NCBI GenBank assembly: GCA_963923035.1
Contig: CAWUKT010000040.1
Location: 1-60,991 of the forward strand
Reading direction: 5' to 3'
DNA length: 60,991 nucleotides
Origin: CAWUKT01 sp963923035
GTDB lineage: Bacteria; Bacteroidota; Bacteroidia; J057; JADKCL01
Shown: positions 17,025-24,560 of the stretch, piece by piece
Position numbering within the stretch: the first letter of the stretch is position 1
How the letters are laid out: the number at the start of each line of letters is the position of its first letter
Made by a program: the position numbers and the translations under genes
The notes under the pieces: generated by a model
What the model was told of the DNA's origin: nothing
Seen by the model: the letters and a program-made list of their open reading frames with translations, nothing else
Databases searched by the model: none

Positions 17025-17354
17025 TCAGTACTGAACCGCAGTGAAATTGAAGGCCGAATCGGTGCGGTGGCCCTGCGCGTCGACGCAGGTGACCGTGGTC
17101 CCTTCGGCGTGGGCCGGGGGAACAGATTCGACCAGAAAGAACCGGGGAGTCTCCTCCCGCACGGCATCGGCCGCCCAGTCGTGGCGGGTCGCCGTGATGT
17201 GGAGGACCGGGACCGCCCCTTCCGAGCGGTGCAGCCGGATTTGGTACCGGCCGGTGTCCAGGCGCCGGGCGGTAAAGCCCTCTCCGTAGGAGGTGCCGTC
17301 ACTGTTGACGAAGCCGCTGGCGATGAAGGTAATCGGCATGGGAAGGGCGGTCAT
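17025..17354 (-). CDS. Small beta-rich protein, function unknown
   Basis: 109 aa from the ATG at 17354 (MTALPMPITFIASG); the reading frame stays open upstream to 17447 but that part is Arg/Pro-rich and unlikely to be translated. The pattern G-x-F-T-x-R...G-x-Y-x-I...VPVLHITAT...F-x-V...D-x-x-G...D-x-x-F-N-F-x-A resembles the roughly 100-residue beta-sandwich module seen at the ends of bacterial exported and tail-fibre-like proteins. That resemblance is from memory of the pattern, not from a search. No signal peptide. Middle gene of the three-gene group. Confidence 0.5.
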   Translation of the reverse strand: MTALPMPITFIASGFVNSDGTSYGEGFTARRLDTGRYQIRLHRSEGAVPVLHITATRHDWAADAVREETPRFFLVESVPPAHAEGTTVTCVDAQGHRTDSAFNFTAVQY

Positions 17355-17477
17355 GGGGTCAAATTGCCTACTCGATTCAGGGATTTTCGGCGGTCTCCAC
17401 GGGTGGGAAAGGGCATGCCTCTCCCGGACCGGTCTGCGACCGGCCACCTAAACTTTCGGATGAAAAAGGGATTCGGC

Positions 17478-18374
17478 TCAGCCAATCAGGGGGTATTCCC
17501 CGTTGACATAGAGGATGCTCAGGATCTCCTGGCCTTCGGGGCCGTCCTCGTGCCCCAGCCCAATGCTGAGCTCGGTCCAGCGGGGATCAATCCGGTAGGC
17601 CGGGATATTCGTCACCACAGCGCCGCCCATTTCCTCCACGGCCAGGTAGTAGAAATCGTCGTCTCCCTTTTCCTGCCACACCAGGAACTGATCGCTGGAC
17701 TCCTCCGAGGTCCGGGCATAGAAGCGCAGCGCGTTCAGGGGATTCGTCGGCAATTCAAGGGGAGTGTCCAGGACAATATGGCTGTCGAAGGGAATGTCTA
17801 TCTGGGCCTCCATGCCCACGTGGAAGATGATGGTCGGCCCAAAATTGCCCTGGTAATTGCCCACATTGGTGAGGGGGACCGTCGAGGGAACCCCATAGCC
17901 CCAGCGAAGCGGTTCCGGCTCCAGGTCGCCCAGGCCGTCCAGCGTTCCGATGACCACCAGGCCACCTCCGTCGGTGGTGAGGGAAATCGAGAGTTTGGGT
18001 TGGGTGGAATTCAAGGGCCAGCTGTTGAGGGGATTCTTTTTCTCGGCCGGATCCGTAGTCTGGTAGTGAAACTTTTCGATGCCGCTCGGCAAGGTTTCGA
18101 TCCAGCAGTAGAATATCGTCACATCCGTATAGTTGGAGCGGTCCGTTAACTTTCCGGTGATGTCGATTTGGGTCGCATGCCGGTAATCGCGGGAAATGGA
18201 CAGGGGGCCGGGATAAAGGGGCAAATCGTTGTCTTTCTGCAGGGTCAGGACATAATTCCCGCTGGTCAGCTTCAACTCATGGTAAGACGAGACCTCATCT
18301 TTCACATAGTTCAGTTGGTAGTCGGTATGGGCAGCAAGGGAAGGCGAAAATTCTGGGGATTGCATCGGGTTCAT
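17478..18374 (-). CDS. Hypothetical 298-aa beta-rich protein
   Basis: 298 aa without a signal peptide or membrane helix; mainly beta-strand pattern with acidic character. Local segments such as LPLYPGPLSISRDYRHATQI and FYYLAVEEMGGAVVTNIPAY do not match a family I know. First gene of the three-gene minus-strand group. The absence of export signals, unlike most neighbours, suggests the group acts in the cytoplasm or leaves by a non-Sec route. Start is the ATG at 18374; an ATG three codons later (MQSPEF) is possible. Confidence 0.55.
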   Translation of the reverse strand: MNPMQSPEFSPSLAAHTDYQLNYVKDEVSSYHELKLTSGNYVLTLQKDNDLPLYPGPLSISRDYRHATQIDITGKLTDRSNYTDVTIFYCWIETLPSGIEKFHYQTTDPAEKKNPLNSWPLNSTQPKLSISLTTDGGGLVVIGTLDGLGDLEPEPLRWGYGVPSTVPLTNVGNYQGNFGPTIIFHVGMEAQIDIPFDSHIVLDTPLELPTNPLNALRFYARTSEESSDQFLVWQEKGDDDFYYLAVEEMGGAVVTNIPAYRIDPRWTELSIGLGHEDGPEGQEILSILYVNGEYPLIG

Positions 18375-18518
18375 GATTAAAGTGGTTGATGGTGAATTCG
18401 TTTCGACGCTTCAAACATCGGGCTTTGGGGCGGAGGGGACAATCTGATTATTGCCCTTTTTTATACAATCTATTTTTCATTTCCCCTCCATTTCCCTGCA
18501 TTTATCCCCCAATACCGC

Positions 18519-18526
18519 TATCTTCA
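18519..18526 (+). promoter_or_regulatory. Putative -7 box (TATCTTCA)
   Basis: TATCTTCA lies 17 bp before the ATG at 18543, at the end of a pyrimidine-rich stretch. Confidence 0.4.
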
Positions 18527-18542
18527 TTTACATTCTACCCTT

Positions 18543-20057
18543 ATGGCCCAACTCAAGAATTTGTGGTCCCTCGTGCAGGTGTTAGGAAAGTCGGAGAAAA
18601 GGTATTTCCGCCTGCGTTCCCGGGCGCAGGGAAAGGGAGCCAGCCAATTGGAGCAGTTGTTTGATTGGTTGGGAAATGAACAACAGGCCCCGCATGCCCT
18701 CCCCGCATCGCTCCAGGGACTCGCCAATACCCTCCCCACCCTCAGCCGTCGCCTGCTGGAAGGGATTCAAAATGCCCTCGTGGACCAGCACCGCAACAAG
18801 ACCCAGGAAAGCCGCCTGAACCAGGCGCTCGAACGCATTGCCCTCCTCTACAAGAAGAAGCAATGGAACCTCGCCCAATGGCAGCTCACCAAGGAAAAGC
18901 GCGTCGCCCTCACCTATTCCTACCTGCCCCAGTACCTCGCGCTGCTCGGTCTGGAACGCAAGGTCCTGCTCTCGCAGTTCCCCAAGGATTCCCGGGCCCG
19001 CATGGCCGACCTCCGCCAGCAAGAGCTGGCCGCGCTGGAGCTGCTGTCCCAACAGGCCGAACTCAGCCACCTCGACTATACCGTCCGCCAACGCATCCGC
19101 CAGCGCCTCGACGCCGGCGAAGGCCAGGTCCGCGCCGAACTCCGCGCCCTCGCCCAGCGCGACACCGTCCGGCAGGGGCTCGATTCCCCTGATTTCCTCT
19201 CCTTTTCCTACGCCTCCAATATCCTCGGCAACCACTGCAACCTCGAAAAGGACTTCGGGCGGGCCATCGCCGTCTACGCCCGGGTCTTCGAGGCCTGGAA
19301 GGAACGGCCCCGCTGGATCCAGGAGCGGTCCTTCTTTTTCCTGTCCCTCTTCTCCAACTACCAAATCGCGCTCCTCTACGGCCAGAAGGACACCCAGGTC
19401 CTCGAATCGGCGCTGCAATTCATCCGGGACATCCAGCTCAATGACGCGGCCGTGCAATTGCATTTCCAGAATGTGGCCTACCAATCGAGCCTCGTGATCT
19501 ACATGAACCGGGGCGATTTCGATGCGGCGGCGGCCCTGTCGCTGGAGATCAGCGATTGGCTGACCCAAAATGCGGCCAACCTCTCCCCCAATGTCCACCT
19601 GACCTTCCGCTACAACGGCGCGGTCATCCATTTCATGCGGGAAGATTTTCCCGAGGCCCAGCGCAATGTCACCCAGATCCTCGACCTCCCCGGCAAGGAG
19701 GCCCGCCGGAACATCCGCGAATTTGCGCGCCTCTTCCAGGTGCTGCTGGCGCTGGAAATGGGCGACACCGATTATGCCGGGTACCTCCTGCACGCGGCCT
19801 ACCAGTACCTGCTGCGTACGCATTATCCGCCCTTTTTCAAGGTGCTGGTCGAGCATTTGCGGGTCCTGATGAAGGGAGGCGAAGCGGGAGAGCGCCGGGC
19901 GGCGCACATCGCCTTCCGCCAGCAACTGGCGGAGCTGCGGACGGCCGCGGAAGCGGCGGCGCCCTTTGGGCGGTCGGAAATGGAGATTTGGGCGCGGGCC
20001 CGGGTCGAAGGAATCCCGTTGCGGGAGGCGTTCCGGCGGCATGCGGCCGGAGAATGA
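18543..20057 (+). CDS. Alpha-helical repeat protein, paralogue 1 of 3
   Basis: 504 aa, predicted almost entirely helical, Ala/Leu/Arg-rich, no signal peptide. The N-terminus (LWSLVQVLGKSEKRYFRLRS) matches in pattern the starts of the products at 28386-29885 (IIHLMNKEEVRHFKLFTA) and 30090-31490 (LLVLEKMDVEERQAFGLFLE). All three continue with a helical segment containing L...LLxxI...L. and TPR-like solenoid helices, and are 467-504 aa long. I infer a TPR-like protein-binding scaffold of unknown function. Stand-alone transcription unit. Confidence 0.75.
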   Translation: MAQLKNLWSLVQVLGKSEKRYFRLRSRAQGKGASQLEQLFDWLGNEQQAPHALPASLQGLANTLPTLSRRLLEGIQNALVDQHRNKTQESRLNQALERIALLYKKKQWNLAQWQLTKEKRVALTYSYLPQYLALLGLERKVLLSQFPKDSRARMADLRQQELAALELLSQQAELSHLDYTVRQRIRQRLDAGEGQVRAELRALAQRDTVRQGLDSPDFLSFSYASNILGNHCNLEKDFGRAIAVYARVFEAWKERPRWIQERSFFFLSLFSNYQIALLYGQKDTQVLESALQFIRDIQLNDAAVQLHFQNVAYQSSLVIYMNRGDFDAAAALSLEISDWLTQNAANLSPNVHLTFRYNGAVIHFMREDFPEAQRNVTQILDLPGKEARRNIREFARLFQVLLALEMGDTDYAGYLLHAAYQYLLRTHYPPFFKVLVEHLRVLMKGGEAGERRAAHIAFRQQLAELRTAAEAAAPFGRSEMEIWARARVEGIPLREAFRRHAAGE

Positions 20058-20650
20058 GCCGGAGGCCGCTATCCCAAAAGGCGTGGGGCTGTCTTATTGG
20101 CCTTTTCGCCCGTCATGCCCCCGATCCCAATCGGGTTGGTTTCCCGCTACGTTCATTTCCTTTCCCCTTTACCCCCTCATTTCCCCCGGCCCAATCTTTC
20201 TCCTTCCCTGCTTTTTGCCCCTCGCTGTTTCCCTTCCTCCCGCCCCATTTCCCGTCGGATCCATTTGCTTTCCCGGCCATTCGCCCATTTTCCCTTCCCC
20301 CAACGCGTCTTTTTTCCTACAAAAGGTCGGCCTCCACCCCGCAAAAAGGGCCATAATCTTACACGATTCGACATTTACCGTGAGTCAGATGGTCGTTTCG
20401 GTATGCATTAAGATTTGATGCATGTGTCAGATGGTCGGTCGACTTGTAAAGTAGGCTATTGCATTTCTCAAATGTTACAGCAGGATGCATCAAATGATGA
20501 TGCATATGCATAGGGATGCATTACAGGTCAGGGGCTTAGGGGGCGGCCCTCCCATTTGGAAATGTCTGATCCGGAAGCCTTCTTGCCCCCGATATCATTT
20601 CCAAGGCCTGCCGGCAGGTTGTTTTTTTTACCCTTAAACACATTACTCCC
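20058..20650. other. 593-bp intergenic region, pyrimidine tract then palindrome cluster
   Basis: The first part (about 20110-20330) is strongly C/T-biased on the plus strand and has no convincing ORF. The second part (20384-20521) contains the ATGCAT cluster described separately. A 12-bp perfect palindrome CCTGCCGGCAGG lies at 20607-20618, 33 bp before the next gene. Confidence 0.6.
20384..20521. promoter_or_regulatory. Six ATGCAT palindromes plus two GTCAGATGGTCG repeats
   Basis: ATGCAT occurs at 20403, 20418, 20485, 20500, 20506 and 20516. Two of these form identical ATGCAT-N9-ATGCAT units 82 bp apart. GTCAGATGGTCG occurs at 20384 and 20426, 42 bp apart (about four helical turns). This looks like a multi-site operator upstream of the gene at 20651. 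The binding factor is unknown. Confidence 0.55.
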
Positions 20651-21214
20651 ATGAGTAATCTCTTTAACAATCGTCTATCCGTGACGATTAGTGACGGGGA
20701 CATGCAGTCCCTGCGGTCGAGCATCTACGACATGGAGTCGCTGCTTCCGTTTACAGTAGGCCTGACCGAGACCGAGCGGAAGAATCTGCCCAAGATCAAC
20801 CGCGAGAACAAACTGTTTGTGGACGATGCGGTGGTGGCATTGCGGGAAAATGGTCATCTGGCACCTGCGTATGTCGATGCGGGTGAGATTGAGAAGGACA
20901 TCACGCTGTTTGAGCAGTTGTCCGAGCTGGAACAATTGCTCCTGCGGGTCCTGAACCGCCTGAGCCATACCCGCACCCTTGCCGGATCGGAAGCCTACCA
21001 AGGTTGCCTGTCCTTTTACCAGGGTGTCAAGGACGCCGCCGCCCTGGGCTTTCCGGGCGCAGAATCGGTGGCCGATCGGCTCGGTCGCCGCTTCAAACTG
21101 CGGCGCAATTTGGGCCCGGTGACCCAAGCCGAAGACGCCTCCACGGGCGCGGATGCACCTTCCTCTCCCACTGACACCCTGCCCACCGCCGGGCACTCCA
21201 TTTCCGACGATTGA
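20651..21214 (+). CDS. Small helical protein of unknown function
   Basis: 187 aa, no signal peptide. Residues 1-140 are predicted as a bundle of long helices (LTETERKNLPKINRENKLFV; LSELEQLLLRVLNRLSHTRT), followed by a basic segment RLGRRFKLRRN and a flexible acidic Ser/Thr/Pro tail. I do not recognise the family. The gene is alone, with a good terminator 25 bp after the stop and an unusually elaborate upstream region, so its expression may be tightly controlled. Confidence 0.65.
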   Translation: MSNLFNNRLSVTISDGDMQSLRSSIYDMESLLPFTVGLTETERKNLPKINRENKLFVDDAVVALRENGHLAPAYVDAGEIEKDITLFEQLSELEQLLLRVLNRLSHTRTLAGSEAYQGCLSFYQGVKDAAALGFPGAESVADRLGRRFKLRRNLGPVTQAEDASTGADAPSSPTDTLPTAGHSISDD

Positions 21215-21238
21215 TTGAGGTCTTCAACAGAGACCCTT

Positions 21239-21271
21239 GGGCGGTTCCTCTCCGGGACCGCCCTTCTTTTT
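21239..21271 (+). terminator. Rho-independent terminator
   Basis: GGGCGGTTCC-TCTCC-GGGACCGCCC, a 10-bp stem with one G-T pair, followed by TTCTTTTT. Ends the gene at 20651-21214. Confidence 0.9.
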
Positions 21272-21432
21272 GCCGGTCATTTTCTCCTTTTCCCCTCCCA
21301 TTTCCTTTCCCCCGTGGTCCGCTTCCACTCCCCCCAAGGCAATTTTTTCTTTCATTTCACTTGATTGATTGTCAGCTATTTTTTCCCATTCGGCATCCAA
21401 ATCTATCAAAAATGCTCTCCAACGGAGCGAAA

Positions 21433-21672
21433 TGGTAGACAGTTGGTTATAAATGGTAGAAACTTGGTTAGGATTGGTAGAAACTTCCGTGTCGGCGGTG
21501 GAAAGTTCCATGTTTTTGGTGGAAAGTTGGGCCCGAAGTGTAGAAGTTTCTACTGATCGTGCCCGTTAGGGGAGTGTCACTGGTAGAAGTTTCGACAAAT
21601 CGGGCCCAACTTTGGATGTTTTTGGTGGAACAGTCCGTGTATTTGGTGGAACCGTGGACCGGCCGGGTGGAC
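21433..21672. repeat. 21-bp phased array of GGTRGA cores
   Basis: GGTAGA or GGTGGA (once TGTAGA) starts at 21434, 21455, 21476, 21497, 21518, 21539, 21582, 21624, 21645 and 21666. All intervals are 21 bp or about twice 21 (43 and 42). The spacers are not conserved. On the minus strand the period gives heptads with Leu/Val-Ser-Thr, so decayed coding repeats are an alternative to a protein-binding array. No complete gene spans it. Confidence 0.8.
21523..21613. repeat. 14-bp perfect inverted repeat around a small hairpin
   Basis: AAAGTTGGGCCCGA at 21523-21536 and TCGGGCCCAACTTT at 21600-21613 are perfect complements 63 bp apart. Between them lies GTAGAA-GT-TTCTAC (21540-21553). The structure overlaps the 21-bp array. 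Confidence 0.7.
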
Positions 21673-21818
21673 GGGGGTGCGGGGGCAGGGCGACTCCCCG
21701 CCGGGATCGGCGGGGACCGGGTGCTCCCTACTCGCTTTCCCGGTTCGCAGGTGGAACCGGGAAGAGCTCAGACAGGCCGGATCGCCCCCTGTCGCGGGGA
21801 GCTCCGCTCACCTCGCTG

Positions 21819-21907
21819 GCTTTGGTGGAAGTTTCTTCCACCAAGGAGGCTTCTGGACGGCCTTGCGGCCGCATGGACCTCTTCGTGGAACTAAGTTCCA
21901 CGGAAGC
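21819..21907. repeat. 89-bp palindromic element, copy 1
   Basis: Begins GCTTTGGTGGAA and ends TTCCACGGAAGC, which are imperfect terminal inverted repeats (10 of 12 matches). Inside are GTGGAA-N5-TTCCAC palindromes at 21825-21841 and 21885-21901, 60 bp apart, and a central GGCC-TTGC-GGCC hairpin. The whole element is an imperfect palindrome. Confidence 0.9.
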
Positions 21908-21924
21908 GTACCTTGATCATTTTC

Positions 21925-22013
21925 GCTTTGGTGGAAGTTTCTTCCACCAACGAGACTTCTGGACGGCCTTGCGGCCGCATGGATCTCTTCGTAGAACTAA
22001 GTTCCACGGAAGC
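21925..22013. repeat. 89-bp palindromic element, copy 2
   Basis: Same length and structure as copy 1, starting 106 bp downstream in the same orientation. The right-hand palindrome has one substitution (GTAGAA-N5-TTCCAC). It ends 23 bp before the stop codon of the convergent toxin-like gene. Confidence 0.9.
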
Positions 22014-22035
22014 TGAGTATTTGAAATGAGGGACA

Positions 22036-23265
22036 TTATCTCTCAGGAATAAAGTCTCCCGGATAAGATTCCTCACTGTCCGAAAAGATTCCGTCTTGAG
22101 CTGCAGACAACTCACTATCTGGATAAATTCCCTCTTCAAGGGAAGCCAAATCACTTGCCTCACTATCTGAATAAATTCCCTCCGGCAAGGAAGCCAAATC
22201 GCTTGCCTCACTATCTGAATAAATTCCCTCCGGCAAGGAAGCCAAATCGCTGTGATAAAGTCTGGAATTGAGAGCTTCCTCTGAATCAATAGAACGCTCA
22301 TAAGGTTTTCTATTTTTACGCCCCTCTTCCCCCCAACCATTAGTGACTGAGCCTTTAGAATCTTCAAAATTTAGGGGCTTTTCTTCTGATTCACCTTGGT
22401 CTTGCCGTTTCTTTTCTTCACAATAGTTTGTATAAACTCCCTTGTACTGGACCAATCGTTCTATATTGTTTTTGTACCATTCTTTTAGTTTTCCTTCTTC
22501 TTCCGCGCTTTCGAAATTATTAAGCTCTTCTTCAACCTCTTTTTCTTTCTTCTTATTGCTTTTTTTGCAGTAAACATATTTTGCATTGTACAAGGCGTCG
22601 CGACATTCTGCGATCTCATTGTCAAGTCCACCTTCAGTTAGGTAATCATTCAATCTGGCCCTTTCCTCGGGTAAACGAAACATGTCTTCGTAACCATATT
22701 TTTCATCTGATCCCAACTTCGTTTCGAGGAGCCCAACCCCTTTTAGGTAATGGGTTAAATTGTCGCCATCTAACCTCCCTGAGTGTGCGATACCACCTTG
22801 GCAGACAAAGACAGCTACACTTGCACTTTCTTTTAATTGATTTAAAACTTCCTGACCAAGTATACTTGTCCTGCAATCTCCATTGATTGTGTATCCATGA
22901 CAATTGGCATCCTGGTCCTCCGGATGTGGTTCAATGATTTCGGAATTAGGACAAAATTTTAGAGCTCTTTCAGAGAGATTGATCTTGGCTTTCTTCAGTC
23001 TATCTTCTTCATCACTGGTATCGGTGTTTTTCCCTACTTCCCCGATTTGCTTCCCTGAACCAGGTCCCGCCATCAACTGCTTGGGAGCGCCGTTTTGGCC
23101 GGGATGCTGGTTGTTGGGTGGGTTGCTGGCAAAAAGCTGGAAGGGCGGCGGGGCCATCTCCCGCTGGCCTTCAAATTGGTGGTCGGGGTTGTCGGTGGTG
23201 GCTTGCCGGTGCTGTTGGACTTTGGAGTGCCGATTCATCGCGGATTGGTTTTGAAGTGGATACAT
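22036..23265 (-). CDS. Toxin-like modular protein: eCIS effector-like N-terminus, papain-fold domain
   Basis: 409 aa from the ATG at 23265 (MYPLQNQSAMNRHSKV); the ATG at 23238 (MNRHSKVQQHRQ) is equally plausible, and a frame open to 23535 is low-complexity and unlikely. The polar N-terminus with KVQQ and APPPFQLFASNPPN resembles the disordered leaders of Bacteroidota proteins loaded into extracellular contractile injection systems. Residues about 120-215 carry NCHGYTI (Cys122) and GGIAHSGRL (His161), then LETKLGSDEKYGYEDM, the Cys/His arrangement of NlpC/P60-papain folds. A charged helical region and three 16-aa repeats (DLASLPEGIYSDSEAS type) follow. The DNA from about 22040 to 22980 is clearly AT-richer than its surroundings while the leader is GC-rich, suggesting an acquired toxin domain. 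No signal peptide. No eCIS structural gene is in the window. Function is inference. Confidence 0.65.
   Translation of the reverse strand: MYPLQNQSAMNRHSKVQQHRQATTDNPDHQFEGQREMAPPPFQLFASNPPNNQHPGQNGAPKQLMAGPGSGKQIGEVGKNTDTSDEEDRLKKAKINLSERALKFCPNSEIIEPHPEDQDANCHGYTINGDCRTSILGQEVLNQLKESASVAVFVCQGGIAHSGRLDGDNLTHYLKGVGLLETKLGSDEKYGYEDMFRLPEERARLNDYLTEGGLDNEIAECRDALYNAKYVYCKKSNKKKEKEVEEELNNFESAEEEGKLKEWYKNNIERLVQYKGVYTNYCEEKKRQDQGESEEKPLNFEDSKGSVTNGWGEEGRKNRKPYERSIDSEEALNSRLYHSDLASLPEGIYSDSEASDLASLPEGIYSDSEASDLASLEEGIYPDSELSAAQDGIFSDSEESYPGDFIPER
22113..22256. repeat. Three 48-bp tandem repeats in the toxin-like gene
   Basis: Copies at 22113-22160, 22161-22208 and 22209-22256. The last two are nearly identical and the first differs at several positions. 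They encode acidic 16-residue repeats with GIYxDSE near the C-terminus. Confidence 0.9.
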
Positions 23266-23564
23266 GAAAAGGCCAGCGTCGGGGGACCCACAGGGCTTCC
23301 CGGGCTGGCGGTCAAATGAAGGTGGGCATTCCAAGGGGTTTGTGGTTGCACATTTTGGGGGGCGTTTTCCGGATTTGGGAGGGGATGGGTACGGGGGGTT
23401 GGGGATGAAAAGGGCCTTGGAAGGGGCGTGGGCGGCGTTGGAGGGGCGCACGGGAAGGGGGTCGTTTGCTGGGAAATAGGGGAAGGAAAAAACTGGCTTG
23501 AAAAAAATCTCCGCCAAGTTTTCACACTTCGCCATTTTACTTGTCCAAGGGAAAACAGCATATT

Positions 23565-24452
23565 ATGAGCGATATGAACCCTTTCTTACGTGACTATCCT
23601 TCCGATGCGACGGACGAGGAACTGATCCGGCGGACTTTGCGGGGGGAGCGGGAGGCCATCGACGCGCTCCTGCGGAAGCACCAGCCCTATATCTATAATG
23701 TGGCCTGGAAAATGGTGCAGCACCCGGACGATGCGGCGGACCTCACGCAGGAGGCCATGATCAAAATCATCACCCACCTCGGCAAGTTCAAGTTCAACAG
23801 TACCTTCCGCACCTGGGCCTACCGGATCGTGGTCAACCATTTCCTGAACGAACAGAAGAAGCGGGGGAACGAACGGTTCTACACGCGCTTTGAGGACATG
23901 GCGCAGGCACTCGATTCCATTCCCGACCAGCCCATGAATGCCGTCGAGCAGGCGGCGCAGCGGGAATTGATCCGGGAGATGAACCTGAGCTGCATGTCGG
24001 GAATGCTGCTCTGCCTGAACCGGGAACAGCGGCTGATCTTCATCATTGGGGAGATGCTGGGCGGTGACCATACGATTGGGTCGGAGATCATGGGGATCAG
24101 GAAGGACAATTTCCGGGCGAAGTTGCGGAAGGCGCGGCGGGACCTGTACCATTTTATGAACCAGAAATGCGGGTTGGTGAACAAGGCCAATCCCTGCCGC
24201 TGCCACAAGAAGGTGAAGGTCGCGGTGGGGGCCAAGGTGATCGACGCCAAACAGCTCCTCTACAACCGGGCCGAGTACGCGACGTTCCGGGACCAGATTG
24301 CGGAGGATGCGGACTTTATGTTCGAGGAAGTGGACCGCCAGTACGCGGAACTCTATCAGGGCATGAGCTTCAAGCCGGATTTCGACAAAAAGAGCTTCAT
24401 CAACAAGGTCATCGAGGACGCCAACTGGCGCTCCCGACTCAACTTGAACTGA
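23565..24452 (+). CDS. ECF-type RNA polymerase sigma factor with C-terminal extension
   Basis: 295 aa from the ATG at 23565 (MSDMNPFLRDY); the frame's earlier TTG is unlikely. Region 2 is clear (AIDALLRKHQPYIYNVAWKM, DLTQEAMIKIITHLGKFKF, RTWAYRIVVNHFL). Region 4 follows (LSCMSGMLLCLNREQRLIFI ... EIMGIRKDNFRAKLRKARRDL). The tail of about 100 residues begins with a cysteine-rich CGLVNKANPCRCHKK, which could bind a metal and sense redox or metal state; I recall similar tails in other Bacteroidota sigma factors. Divergent from the toxin-like gene, with about 300 bp between starts. Followed by a terminator. Confidence 0.88.
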   Translation: MSDMNPFLRDYPSDATDEELIRRTLRGEREAIDALLRKHQPYIYNVAWKMVQHPDDAADLTQEAMIKIITHLGKFKFNSTFRTWAYRIVVNHFLNEQKKRGNERFYTRFEDMAQALDSIPDQPMNAVEQAAQRELIREMNLSCMSGMLLCLNREQRLIFIIGEMLGGDHTIGSEIMGIRKDNFRAKLRKARRDLYHFMNQKCGLVNKANPCRCHKKVKVAVGAKVIDAKQLLYNRAEYATFRDQIAEDADFMFEEVDRQYAELYQGMSFKPDFDKKSFINKVIEDANWRSRLNLN

Positions 24453-24474
24453 ATACAATTCCCTTAAAATCAGG

Positions 24475-24502
24475 AGCGAGGCCCAAAAGTCTCGCTTTTT
24501 TT
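24475..24502 (+). terminator. Terminator with interleaved alternative stem
   Basis: AGCGAG (24475-24480) pairs with CTCGCT (24491-24496), followed by a run of T. GCCCAAAA (24481-24488) can pair with TTTTGGGC (24499-24506); the two stems interleave, so they are mutually exclusive or form a pseudoknot. Confidence 0.7.
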
Positions 24503-24560
24503 GGGCGAAGTTTTCACAGATCGGGAATTGGCGGGTCTAAGGGGCAAACATTCACACAAT

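Noticed and set aside
20110..20330. Pyrimidine-rich tract as a possible structural element
   Set aside because: Similar C/T-rich stretches precede several genes here (for example 18470-18540, 40690-40750, 60600-60720), so it appears to be a general feature of intergenic DNA in this genome rather than a specific element.
21224..21511. Minus-strand ORF of 95 aa with heptads of Leu/Val-Ser-Thr
   Set aside because: Not annotated as a gene: it runs across the terminator at 21239-21271, its Lys/Gly-rich tail is low-complexity, and the frame is broken upstream. Kept as an alternative explanation of the 21-bp array.
21559..22016. Plus-strand ORFs across the 89-bp elements
   Set aside because: Similar peptides arise on both strands because the element is palindromic; no start signals and no conservation of one frame.
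23266..23535. N-terminal extension of the toxin-like gene to 23535
   Set aside because: Pro/Ser-rich low-complexity translation running into the sigma-factor promoter region; the leader typical of the family starts at 23265 or 23238.
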